A stretch of 64,000 bases of DNA, from the NCBI GenBank assembly GCA_027924585.1, contig BSBM01000865.1, forward strand, positions 2,294,001 to 2,358,000. The letters are read 5' to 3'. This DNA is from Larix kaempferi (Eukaryota; Streptophyta; Pinopsida; Pinales; Pinaceae). Below are positions 1 through 9,241 of the stretch, piece after piece; within the stretch, counting starts at the first letter, position 1, and the number at the start of each line of letters is the position of its first letter. Under the pieces are notes generated by a model, which was not told the DNA's origin, ran no database searches, and worked only from the letters and a program-made list of their open reading frames with translations. The translations under genes and the position numbers were made by a program.

Positions 1-589
1 GAGGAAGTGTTCAATCAAGGTTGAGTAATGATGACCAAGAACGAGGGTAGGTGGGAACACTGATGGACCTCCTTGCGGGGTAGATGAAATGGTGGCAAAA
101 TAACGAAACATTTGCAGTATGACAGGAGTGAATGGCTCATGTAAAAATGTGGAACAAACCGATGGCGGCCGATGTGGCACGCAAACCGAGGCAGCAAGGT
201 GTTGGGACACAATGTTGAAATTGTACCAGGTGAGAGCGAGAAATGATCTCAAGCATTATCACGAGCTCGGAAAAATGAATCCGGCGATATAAAGGATGTC
301 AAAAACGGGTGACGGCCGATGTGGCACGCAAACCGAGGTGACGGGGGCATTTTGAAAAATGCCCGGAAAATATGGAGGTGAGAGCGAGAAATGATCTCAA
401 GCATCATCACGGGCACGGAAATATGAATCCGGCGGTGCAAATGGTGCGAAAAAATAGAGGGCATAATACTAGGTGTATCATGATGGCCCACAGGGGCAGA
501 ATACTAGGTGTATAAAATCAAGTCAAATCTACAAGTGATATGTGACCTCAAAAATGGTTGAGATCACAAGTGTGAAAAAGTGAGCAGGG
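1..589 (-). other. Non-coding 3' region of element A
   Basis: Downstream of the last A reading frame no conserved protein can be seen in either strand. Apart from the tandem repeat annotated separately, the segment from about 451 to 589 and the segment from 1 to 159 show no gene. The frames that are open here are short and have no recognisable motif. Confidence 0.6.
160..450. repeat. Two-copy tandem repeat, period about 147-148 bp, in the 3' region of element A
   Basis: A block starting near 166 (CGGCCGATGTGGCACGCAAA) recurs near 313, and a second block starting near 229 (GGTGAGAGCGAGAAATGATC) recurs near 377, giving a period of 147-148 bp. A shorter motif, ATACTAGGTGTAT, occurs twice between about 464 and 512. 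The block lies downstream of the truncated coding region in A's orientation. Tandem repeats in the 3' untranslated region are a known feature of Tat/Ogre-type elements. Confidence 0.8.
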
Positions 590-3300
590 TTAATGACTTG
601 CCCCCATGCTATGTGCATGGGGTTTGTGACTATGGATCACATATGTGGGGGTTTGAACAATGGGTTCAGTGACGTGTTGAGATAGATGTGATGGGGAAGG
701 TTCAAAATGATAGATCATGCCCCCTATCCCAGGGTCGAGGGAATCTATTATGCCCCTTGACTCAGAGGTGTCAAGGTGGTGCTCTATCAGGGCAGGGTCA
801 AGACCGGGCACTTCGGTATAGGACCAGGCAAAGACATCACGGAATTCTCTGAAAAGGTGTGTGTAGTCCTCAATCTCTTGTTTACTGCAGAATGCTCCTA
901 AAGTAATGAGTTCAGGGGCACGACCTGGAGCAGCAATATCGACTTGAATGACAGGTGAGATGTTGGCCATGTTACCTTCCTCGAAGGCATCAGGAGCAGG
1001 AATAGGGTCCTTGAACCAGTCAACCTTAGTGGGGAGGAAGTCTTTGGATTCGACCGCGTATTGGGTAGCGGTGCTAGAGGAAGACGCTTCTGGGATGAAA
1101 TAGGAACGGTGGTGCATGTCATCCCAGGGATAATCCGGGACAGTAAGGGCCTCAAGAATCTCCTCATCAGTACAGAAAGTTTGCGTCGTCAAATCGGTTG
1201 ACGAGGGAGTAGTGGAAGTGTTGGTTGAAGAGATCATGTAGATGATATTAACCTCTTCAGAAGGGGGAGAGACCGGGGGGTAGATCTCCTCAATGGTAGG
1301 TGGTGCCGTCTCAAGGTCCAGATTGTTCATCTCATAAAGAGCTGCTCTGTAATCCGGGAGATCGGGACAATGATGTGAATAATGCCCGTAAATACCGCAT
1401 ATGGCGCAGGAGTGGTTGGTACGTAGGGACTTATCTTTAGGCTTAGGAGTAGGGTTTAGTTCGACAGTTGGGATGTTGGGGTCATCATCGAGCATTTGCA
1501 TGTGCTTCTGCAATGCGGGTAACTGTGGGCATTGGTGGGTCGCATGGCCCAACTCGTCACACAGCGAGCATTTGGGAGGAGCACGGAACACTGGAGAGTT
1601 CTTGACTGTCTTGGGAGGTGGGACAGCAGTGTAAGGTTGTGGACCTCTGCCCCCAGTGGGTTGAGGAGGAGGAGGAGGTGTCGTGGAGGACGAAGGGGTA
1701 GAGACACCGGGAGGTGGCTGAGTGGTAGTAGCCATGGGTTGCACCGGCTGGAGGACGACATCCGGTGTCGGCGGGCGAACGGGAGGCGAAAGGTACCATA
1801 CAGGTAATCCCAATGTTAACCCAGGGAGGCTAAGGGTAGCCATGACCGGGGCGCTTACTACTCCTGCTGGAGGAACTAGGAAGGGGATCGTATGGATCGG
1901 TGTAACACCAATGTGACTAGGTACCAATGGTGGTTTAGGAAACAAGGATGGTTGATTGTTAGGTGGTAGGATGTCATGGGACAAGGTACATAAGTCAGAC
2001 ATTTCGGGCGTAGATGATGGCGGAGGAATGGATTGAAAGGTGGAGGTCATCGGCGCGTCTGAGTAGACTCCAGGCCCCGTAGAAGAAACAAATGAGGTGG
2101 AGGCAGGAGAAACAGGTTGTTCAACCATGGGGAGAACATTTTCCGGTGCCGCTGGAGCACTGGGATCATAGTAGGTGAGCTGGTCAATCTTAACCACGCG
2201 TCCTTCATGGGGGAACATCATGGTGCGAAAGACAGAAGAGGCAACCGCCCGCATGGCATACATGTAGCTGCGGCCAAGTAGAAGGTTGTAATCCAATTGG
2301 GCATTGATTACCTCTATGTCAATAAGAACTGTTTTACCACCTAACTGGACTGGAACGTTGGGTAGAAGGCCTTGGGGCTGGGCCGAACGACCGTCGTAGG
2401 CACGTAACGCAGTGGTGGACTGCTGGAGAGGAGGGGATCCTAGCTTCTGCCATACAAATGTAGACATAACGCATGTGGAAGCACCCTCATCAATGATGCA
2501 CCGATGGATAACAAGATTCCTAACGGAGACTGTAACTTGGAAGGCTAAGCTAGAAGGTAGGCGTGGTTCAGACTGGTCTAAATCAAATGCCATCAAATGT
2601 GAATCAGTTGGGTCAATCCCCCCGATGGCGGAAAGTAAAGTCTTGCGCTGGGAAGGGCAGTTCTTCAAGACTTCCAACGCAGACATGGCTGCGGGAGATT
2701 GGGCTAGGTCGTCTACGATGTTGTAGTTTGACGCAGCGCGCGCGTTAGGGTTATTGTTGATTCGGCGCAGTGGGAAACGAGGTGCTTTCGCAGCGCCGTC
2801 TGTGGGAGGCGGAGGGATACGTAACGCCTGATCGGTGGGGTGGGCGTTAGTAGTTTTATCCGTGGGAGTGGCTTCAGAGGTGGAGCCATATTGGTTCCGA
2901 CGGGTCTGGAGGTTGACGTCAGCTGATGACATCATCAATAAGTGGTGGGTACCTGAGTCAAACATGGGTTGATCAGGGGCAGCGTAGGTGATCTGTTGTT
3001 GTTGGGGTTGCACGTTAGCTTGAGGGGCCAACGGCTGAGTGTTCACCACGCCTTGGGTCGGTAAGGGGTTTTGCAGCACCAAAGGGGGTTGCTGAGGTTG
3101 GGGGGGGTTGGGCGGTGCTTGGGGAGCCGCATGCCCTTGGCGATGGGCCTCGTCAACCCAAAGCTGCCGAGCTCGCTCCAAGTGTGGGCAAGCATGGGTG
3201 TAATGTCCATAGACCCCGCAAATAGAACAAGGGTGGTTCGTTCGCAGATTGGGGTTTTTAGCCTGCTTGGGCGGGCGATCAGGGTTTTGATTAGCGGGGG
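590..3300 (-). pseudogene. Element A pol start: zinc knuckle, aspartic protease, two zinc knuckles, truncated RT-proximal region
   Basis: This frame follows gag with a one-base shift. In order it shows a CCHC knuckle (CX2CX4HX4C) at 3188-3229, a retropepsin-like domain whose catalytic triplet is D-E-G at 2483-2491, and a typical plant retropepsin stretch with the LLLGRS motif near 2270-2290. A long Pro/Ser/Thr-rich linker follows, then two more CCHC knuckles at 1529-1570 and 1367-1408. The frame ends with a segment homologous to the start of the RT region of element C (about 780-900, around FRDVFAWSY). It then runs into unrelated sequence and stops near 590. The RT fingers and palm, RNase H and integrase are absent. 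The first and third knuckles are very similar to each other, suggesting internal duplication. The part of the open frame above 3300 overlaps gag and is probably not translated. Confidence 0.8.
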
Positions 3301-5136
3301 GCCGCATTGTTGTTGTCAGGGGGATTAGCCGGTTGACCGGCTTGGTCTGCAGGTTGGTTGTTTCCCCGATTACGGCCCTTGCCGCGGTTCTGTTGGCCCT
3401 GGTTACGTTGGTTATTCTGGTTTTGCTGCGGGTTATGTTGGGCGTAAACTTGCCCTTGGGCAGCAGGTGGATTTTGAGGTTGCGCAGGTGCAGGGGCAGG
3501 CTGCGGAGGATGATATGTAGGTTGAGGCTGAGCAGGTGCAGCAACTTGAGGGGGTTGCTGATAGGACTGCGGAGCAGGTTGTGGATGTGCCGCAGGGGCT
3601 GCCGGGGGTGGATAATAAGCTGGGGGGGCTTGGGAAGGCGCGGGAGCCGGGGCAGTCTGCTGATGGTAGTAAGGCTGAGGGGCGACTGGAGGAGCGTAAG
3701 CAGGAGTCGCATACCCGAAGCACTGAGGTGGACATGAAGGTCCATGGGAATGGTGATGTGTCATGGGAGCATATGAGTTGGTTGCTCCAGACTGGGAGGT
3801 AGCCCTCGACAGGTCGGGGCCAGGGGTAGGTCGTGCTATAGAAAATGGTTGGGGGTGCGAAGAAACACGGCCAATGATACCATCTGCAGCGTGGGATGCC
3901 CCCGGCGCATCATGATGGGAGGACTCGCCGCGAGGGGCGTCAGGTATAATGGTATAAAGGTAACCCGACTGGGCGTAAATGAGGTCGAACTGCTGTGCCT
4001 TAAGGATGGCCTCTTCTTCAGACTGGGGTCTTTCTGAAGCTACATCCTTAGCGATGACAGGAAGCAGGGACTTGAGGAACCAATCGAGGAAGATACGGTC
4101 ATCTAGTTTAATCTTGCATAAGCTACGGCGTCTACGCCACTCATGGATGTGGTCCGTGATATGGGTAGCCGTGTTTTGTCTACAAGATAGAAGGATCTCA
4201 ACGCCCGCGTCATAGCGGACTGACAACTGGAAGAACTGCAGGAAGGTCGAGGCCAGGGAAGAAAAGGTGGCGTGGGTCCCATGAGGCTGCTCAATATACC
4301 ACTTGGCTGCAGAGCCAGTGAAGGTGCGCTGTAAGAGACGGAGGCGAACAGAGTCATCCACAATGGAGTTAGAGGAACACCATAGGTGAAAAGACATGAT
4401 GTGGTTCTGTGGGTCCTCACCGGCCTTACCCTCGAATTTAGGGATGTCAGAGGGTAGTTTGGTAGGCATATGAGGCCACATAGGGTCGTGTCGAATAGGA
4501 TCATTGGTCAATCTGGCCAGGTCAGGTAGGTTGAGGCTAGCCATGAACGGCAAACTGGAAGAAGGCTGTGACACAGTAGTGCTGTGGACCAAGTTGGGGC
4601 CAGTGCCCCCAAGTGGAGGGACAAGATTTAGGGTGGTGCCCCCAAGTGGGGGAACTGAGGTAGTGGAGGATGGTCCAGCACCGCCATGGGTATTGTGAGC
4701 CACTGATGTAGTGGGGATAGGTATTCCCGCTGTGGGAATAGGTACCGTGAGGGGAACGGTAGATGGTTGCCCCATGGAGGGCATACCAAAAACAGGTGTA
4801 GTAACTGGTGTAGTGGTGGATGTGCCACCAATGGTCCCTATGACAAATGGAGTGGAAGTCGTACCAGCCATGGGGCTAGTAGGGGCAGTATAAATAGGGT
4901 TCTCAGACTCTTCGTCAGAATCAGAGGTAAAGTAAGGTGCGTCACTATCTGGTGACGGAGACCTACGCCGCTGACGGGTGGAGTCAAGTGACAAGGCTCT
5001 AGATCTGTGATGAGTGGTATCAACGGACAATGATCGGAATCTATGACGAGTGGTGTCGAGAGAACCGTGCTGTGGGGGCTCGCCCCTGAGGCGCCGAGAA
5101 TGTCTCGGGGACTCAATGGTGACAGATGGTGTCTAA
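3291..5136 (-). pseudogene. Element A gag polyprotein
   Basis: The open frame of about 615 codons begins just after an in-frame stop near 5139 and has no clear ATG, so the start codon may be lost. The first 40 residues contain repeated Asp-Thr-Thr and Arg/Ser-rich units. A Ser/Thr/Pro/Gly-rich stretch follows. The core from about 4500 to 3950 matches the retrotransposon gag (PF03732-like) family: LPSDIPKFEGKAGEDP, then SAAKWYIEQ, then HEWRRRRSL. The C-terminus is rich in Pro, Gln and Ala and ends with basic, Asn-rich sequence. Gag proteins of this type form the cytoplasmic particle that packages element RNA. The frame ends at a run of six G (plus strand, 3296-3301), where one extra base would explain the shift into the zinc-knuckle/protease frame. 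In element C the corresponding join is in frame. Confidence 0.85.
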
Positions 5137-6724
5137 ATCTCTGTGGGTTGAGGTGAGTATAAAAACAGCTCAAAAATCCTAATGCAACCGAGTGTGCAGA
5201 AGGAGAGCTAAAAAGCAAGGCACTCAGGCCAACAACCAACTCAAAACACCCACTGCAACAGCTGTGCTACAATAGGTGGAGTAACAACAAAGATGGTCAG
5301 AATACCAACAAGCAGCAGGTTTCCTAAAAAAGAAAAATGGTGGACTCACTAGACCAAAGGGAGGTAAAGGAGCATGCAAACACCTAACTAAAAGTATTCT
5401 GACTTAACTAAACATATCCTCTGCAAGGTGATGAAATCCAAGTCAGACAATATGAGTAGGAAAGCCAAGTGGCTATGATATCCCCCTACCGGGAGGGACA
5501 CCGGGTAGTCAATCCTAGAAGAATGGCAACTAAGATACCCCGTTCATGACACGTCCAGAAAGGTGAATCTGCCGTTTAGTTCGTTGACCGCAATACCCCT
5601 ATACAGGGATATCCCGCGAACCGCGAAAGGTAGCCCTTCGGTTACTGAATGGAGTGCGGTATTCCACTCAGGCCTCCGGAACCAGTCTCCCGACTTCAAC
5701 CCTCCTAAGGGAGAGGCCCTCTGATAAACTGGTCGTGACCGTGCCAAAAAGTACTAGGGGATTTTGGTTCCCTAGTTGGACAACAACTATGTCTCAAGTG
5801 AAATAACCAAGGGGTGTTATTGGAAGCCTATCCCCCTGATCCTACCTAACTACAATGATTCTTTTGTGTTCCCCAAGTGGGGTTAGAATGTTGGTTTAGT
5901 TAGGTACTTTTTAAGGCTCACTTGATTTAATGTGACAGAGTGTGTGCTCGTGAGGTGTTGAACCCAAAAACAGAAGTGCCACAAGGGAGGGCAACTTCCA
6001 ATCTATCAAAAATGCTGAAATTGATTCTTTTAATTTGCAAAATTTTCTGAAATAAAAATACTGAAATTTTAAAAAGATTCTGTAAAAGGAACAGAAATTA
6101 TGTTGCAGAAAGGCTGTAAGGAAGTAGGCTGCAGGTGGGACAGAGGGCTGTTCAAATGCAGAAAATATTGCAGCAAGAGGGGCTGGTCTCAAAAACAGAA
6201 AAAGAGCAGAAATCAGACCGCGGGTCTGTGGCGGGTCAGAACAGGCCGACCGCGGGTTTGAATGAAACAGCGGCGGTCAGGTCGCGGCTATCGGGCCAAT
6301 AGTTGCAGTCGGGACGCAGGAAACAGGGGAAAAGGCACAGTCGGGTCGCGGCTATCGGGCCAACAGTGGCAGTCGGGACGCAGGAAAACTGGAAAAAGAC
6401 ACAGTCGGGTCGCGGCAAAATGGCTAACAGGCACAGTCGGGACGCGCGAAAGAGGCAGGAAGCCGCAGTCGCGACGCAGGAAAAAGGCCGACAGGCGCAG
6501 TCAGATCGCGGCAAACAGGCTGATTAGCCACGGTCGAATCGTAGGTAACAGACTTGAATCCGCCGGCAGAGCGTCGGAAGCAGTCTGAGAGCCACGGTCG
6601 GATCGCGGGTAAAGGCCTGAAAGGCGCGGTCGGGACGCGACTGCAGAGGAAAAAGACGCGGTATGCAGCGGCCGAAAGGGACAGCCGAAAGAAAAAAAAT
6701 TTAAAAACGGAAACCAGAAATTCG
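5137..6724 (-). other. Element A leader (5' untranslated region)
   Basis: Between the primer-binding site and gag lie about 1.6 kb without a convincing ORF. The segment 5440-5750 has mixed composition, and 6185-6655 is a GC-rich array of short irregular repeats annotated separately. Long leaders are usual in Tat/Ogre-type elements. Confidence 0.6.
6185..6655. repeat. GC-rich irregular minisatellite in the leader of element A
   Basis: Units built on CAGTCGGG[AT]CGC[AG]GG recur every 30-55 bp. Two larger near-copies occur at about 6265-6325 and 6340-6390, both containing CGCGGCTATCGGGCCAA. The array is far more GC- and CpG-rich than its AT-rich surroundings. Confidence 0.75.
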
Positions 6725-6743
6725 AAAACTAGGGGAGTCGCCA
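6725..6743 (-). promoter_or_regulatory. Primer-binding site of element A
   Basis: Immediately inside the LTR the minus strand reads TTTGGCGACTCCCCTAG. This resembles the TGGCGACTC(N)nGGGG type of primer site used by Tat/Ogre elements, which I recall as complementary to a tRNA-Arg 3' end. The tRNA assignment is from memory. Confidence 0.65.
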
Positions 6744-6748
6744 AAAAC

Positions 6749-7471
6749 TGTAGCTAGGGTTTTACCCCTAGCTTGTGCCAATGAGCACCTACTAAGGAGA
6801 ATGGACTCCTTAGTAGCAGTTCAGTATATTAAACTAATTATGCAATAAACAAAACATTAAATTATTTCTAATACAAGCATGAAGCATAAACACCAAAATG
6901 AAAGAATGTCTTTGTATTGATGTTACCTTGAGTGTCAAGGTTGGTGAAGCCCTTTGCAGTGTCCAAGAGGATGCTCCAAGCTTCAAGAATGCTCCTTCTC
7001 CTTCTCCAATGTTGGGAATGGGCCAAAGGTGGCTCTCAAGGTGAAAATAGTTCAAAGGTGAACTAGGGTTTCGAGAGATATTTTGGCAGAGTAAGGGTGC
7101 TTGTGTTTGTGGATATGGAATAAGGGATCTCCATCACCTATTTATAGTTTTTTGGTGGTGGAGTGCTGACCCATGGTTTTAGGAAACACATGGTTTTGGG
7201 CAGCTGTATAGGGTTTTTTCCTCCTTTTCCTCATTATTTTATATTTTTATTCCCTTTTTAGGGGATTTTTGCTATTTTTGGAGGAAAAGGGGGTTTTTTA
7301 GCCTTTTTTAGGCTATTTTGATGGTTTTGTGGCCTTTTGGAGGCATTTTAGGCCTTTTGGAGGCTTTTTAATGGGATTTTTTAGGATTTTAATGGAAATA
7401 TGGTAGGAAAATGGACAAATGAGCCATATAATGTGGTAAATGAGCTAGTGAGCACTTTTTGGGTGTTAACA
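6749..7471 (-). repeat. 5' LTR of element A (723 bp)
   Basis: The LTR runs TG...CA. On the minus strand it starts TGTTAACACCC at 7471 and ends CTACA at 6749, directly followed by the primer-binding site. A TATA box (CTATAAATAG, minus) sits at 7138-7147. The start-proximal part contains AT-rich short repeats, including two copies of GGCCTTTTGGAGGC at 7331 and 7351. The outer edge abuts a conserved copia RT codon run, which fixes the boundary. The partner LTR is outside the window. Confidence 0.75.
7138..7147 (-). promoter_or_regulatory. TATA box in the LTR of element A
   Basis: The minus strand reads CTATAAATAG, at a plausible distance from the LTR end to drive transcription of element A. No other core element can be assigned. 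Confidence 0.5.
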
Positions 7472-8632
7472 CAAGGGTATGAAGTCAAAGGTAAGGAGAA
7501 CTCGGTATGCAGGTTGAAAGAGAGTTTGTATGGCTTGAAGCAAGATCCAAGGCAGTGGTATTTAAAATTTGATAGGCTTATGACAGAATACGGTTATAGT
7601 AGATGTCATTCTGACCACTATGTTTATTTCAAGAAGCTAGACAATGAAAGATATATTATATTGTTATTGTATGTGGATGACATGCTTGTTGTAGGGTCTA
7701 ACATGCAGGATATAAATGTACTCAAAAGGAAGCTAGCTAATTCATTTGCAATGAAGGATTTGGGTGCTACAAAGCAAATCCTTGGTATGAGAATAATGAG
7801 AGACAGGAAAAATCGCAAATTGACATTGTCTCAGAGTGAGTACATACAAAAGGTGTTGGAGAGGTTCAGAATGCAAAATGCAAAACCAGTAAGTGCACCT
7901 TTGGCTATCCATTTCAATCTAAGTAAGGAAATGTGTCTCAAGACACAGGAAGAGATAGATTGCATGTCCAAGATTCCCTATCAATCGGCAGTTGGAAGCT
8001 TGATGTATGCCATGGTGTGCACAAGACCAGATATTGCACATGTAGTGGGAGTTGTGAGCAGATATATGAACAATCCAGGTAAAGAACATTGGAAGGTAGT
8101 ACAATGGATTCTCAGGTATTTGAGAGGTACTACCACTAAGGCATTATTTTTTGGAGGTTCAGACACTGTTCTACAGGGATATGTTGATGTAGATATGGTA
8201 GGTGATAAGGATAGTAGGAGGAGCACCACAGGGTATGTATTTACTGTAGGTGGAACAACACTAAGTTGGATTTTGAAACTGCAGAAGGTTGTTGCACTTT
8301 CAACAACGAAAGCAGAGTATGTTGTTGTTACAGAGGCTAGTAAAGAGATGATTTGGTTGCAGAGGTTTATGGATGAATTGGGTAAGAAGCAGAAGGATAG
8401 CAGGTTGTATAGTGACATCCAGAGTTCCATTCATCTTTCAAAGAACTCAGCATTCCATTCCAGGACTAAACATATATAGCTCAAGTACTATTTCATATGC
8501 TATGTTCTGGAAGATGAACTGTTGAAGCTAAAAAAGATACATACTAGCCATAATCGTGCAGACATGTTCACAAAGGTAGTGACCAGAGAGAAATTCAGTT
8601 CCTGCTCGGTTTCAGTTGGCCTTCTAGCATGA
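7472..8632 (+). pseudogene. Element J: Ty1/copia RT C-terminal half and RNase H
   Basis: Coding starts abruptly at the conserved copia motif GYEVKGKENSVCRLK and continues SLYGLKQ. It then shows the RT catalytic YVDDM (about 7670-7685), the AVGSLMYAM and RPDIAHVVG motifs, and a copia RNase H with SRRSTTGY, ALSTTKAEY and SRTKHI. An in-frame TAG at 8477-8479 interrupts the tail, after which the same frame continues to a TGA at 8630-8632 with the usual H(N)RADMFTK ending. The upstream gag, protease, integrase and RT N-terminus are missing because element A inserted here; they should lie left of the window. Copia RT with RNase H copies the element RNA into DNA inside gag particles. Confidence 0.9.
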
Positions 8633-8718
8633 AGGTGAAGATGAGAAATTTTCCAAGTCCAAGGTCTAGCAAGTGTAACAGCGGTGGAGTTGTTGTGATC
8701 AGTCTTCAAGTGGGAAAT

Positions 8719-9241
8719 TGTTGGTTGTGGTGCCTGATCTCCAGATTCAGAGACATTATTATTCAGCTGTATTTGTACCCCAGCTTTATATGATATGTAA
8801 AAGGACTGTACACTCACCCCAGCGGGGGGTTGTGGGGGGGCGAAGCCTCCCCCCATTGGGGTCTGGGGGTAATTTTTCGGGTTGTTTTATGGGCCCATGG
8901 TTTTGGGTAACCCATGGTATTTTCCCTATGTATTTCCCCTTTATAAGAAAGACATTGTAATATGGCTAGGGTTGATGTATTAGGTATTATTCATTGTAAA
9001 GATCTCTGAGATCAGAAGAGAGACTGTGAGACAGTGAAAAGGAAGTGCAGCGGTTGTGCTGCAGGTTGTATCCCTTCACTTTACTGGACAGTATAATAAT
9101 AAGGACTGGCAACTTCAGTGTGGAACGTGGCCCATCTTGGGGTGAACCACGATATATCTGTGTCTCTCTTGTAATGTGTTTGTGTGATTATATTTGCATT
9201 TCTATTTATTGTTATTGCTCTGTGATCCTGTTTTTCTAACA
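8719..9241 (+). repeat. 3' LTR of element J (523 bp)
   Basis: The LTR starts TGTTGGTTGTGG after a purine-rich tract (AAGTGGGAAAT, 8708-8718) and ends TTCTAACA. It contains a G/C-rich hairpin region at 8819-8872, a TATA-like TTTATAAG near 8940, and a 3' half very similar to the solo LTR at 44771-45350 on the other strand. That second copy independently supports both ends. The 5-bp flank is AGTAT; the partner copy is outside the window. Confidence 0.85.

Larger units (their letters stand above)
1..7471 (-). mobile_element. Element A: Tat-like Ty3/gypsy LTR retrotransposon, 3' end beyond window
   Basis: Reading on the minus strand the order is 5' LTR (7471 to 6749), primer-binding site, long leader, gag, zinc knuckle, protease, two more zinc knuckles, a short RT-proximal stub, and then non-coding DNA with tandem repeats running off the left edge. 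The gag and protease are clearly related to those of element C in this window. No reverse transcriptase, RNase H or integrase is present in the visible part, so this copy looks non-autonomous. The LTR starts TGTTAACACCC, close to the TGTTACACCC start of element C. The right edge falls inside a copia RT coding region (element J), so A inserted into J. The 3' LTR and second target-site copy lie outside the window. Confidence 0.85.

Noticed and set aside
3333-3802. Plus-strand ORFs of 134 and 88 codons
   Set aside because: They are shadows of the Pro/Gln-rich gag C-terminus on the minus strand and show only low-complexity composition.
6303-6588. Plus-strand ORFs of 74-108 codons rich in Arg/Gly
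   Set aside because: Products of the GC-rich repeat array; multiple frames open, no conserved motif.
7981-8430. 149-codon minus-strand ORF
   Set aside because: Exact antisense of the conserved copia RT/RNase H of element J.
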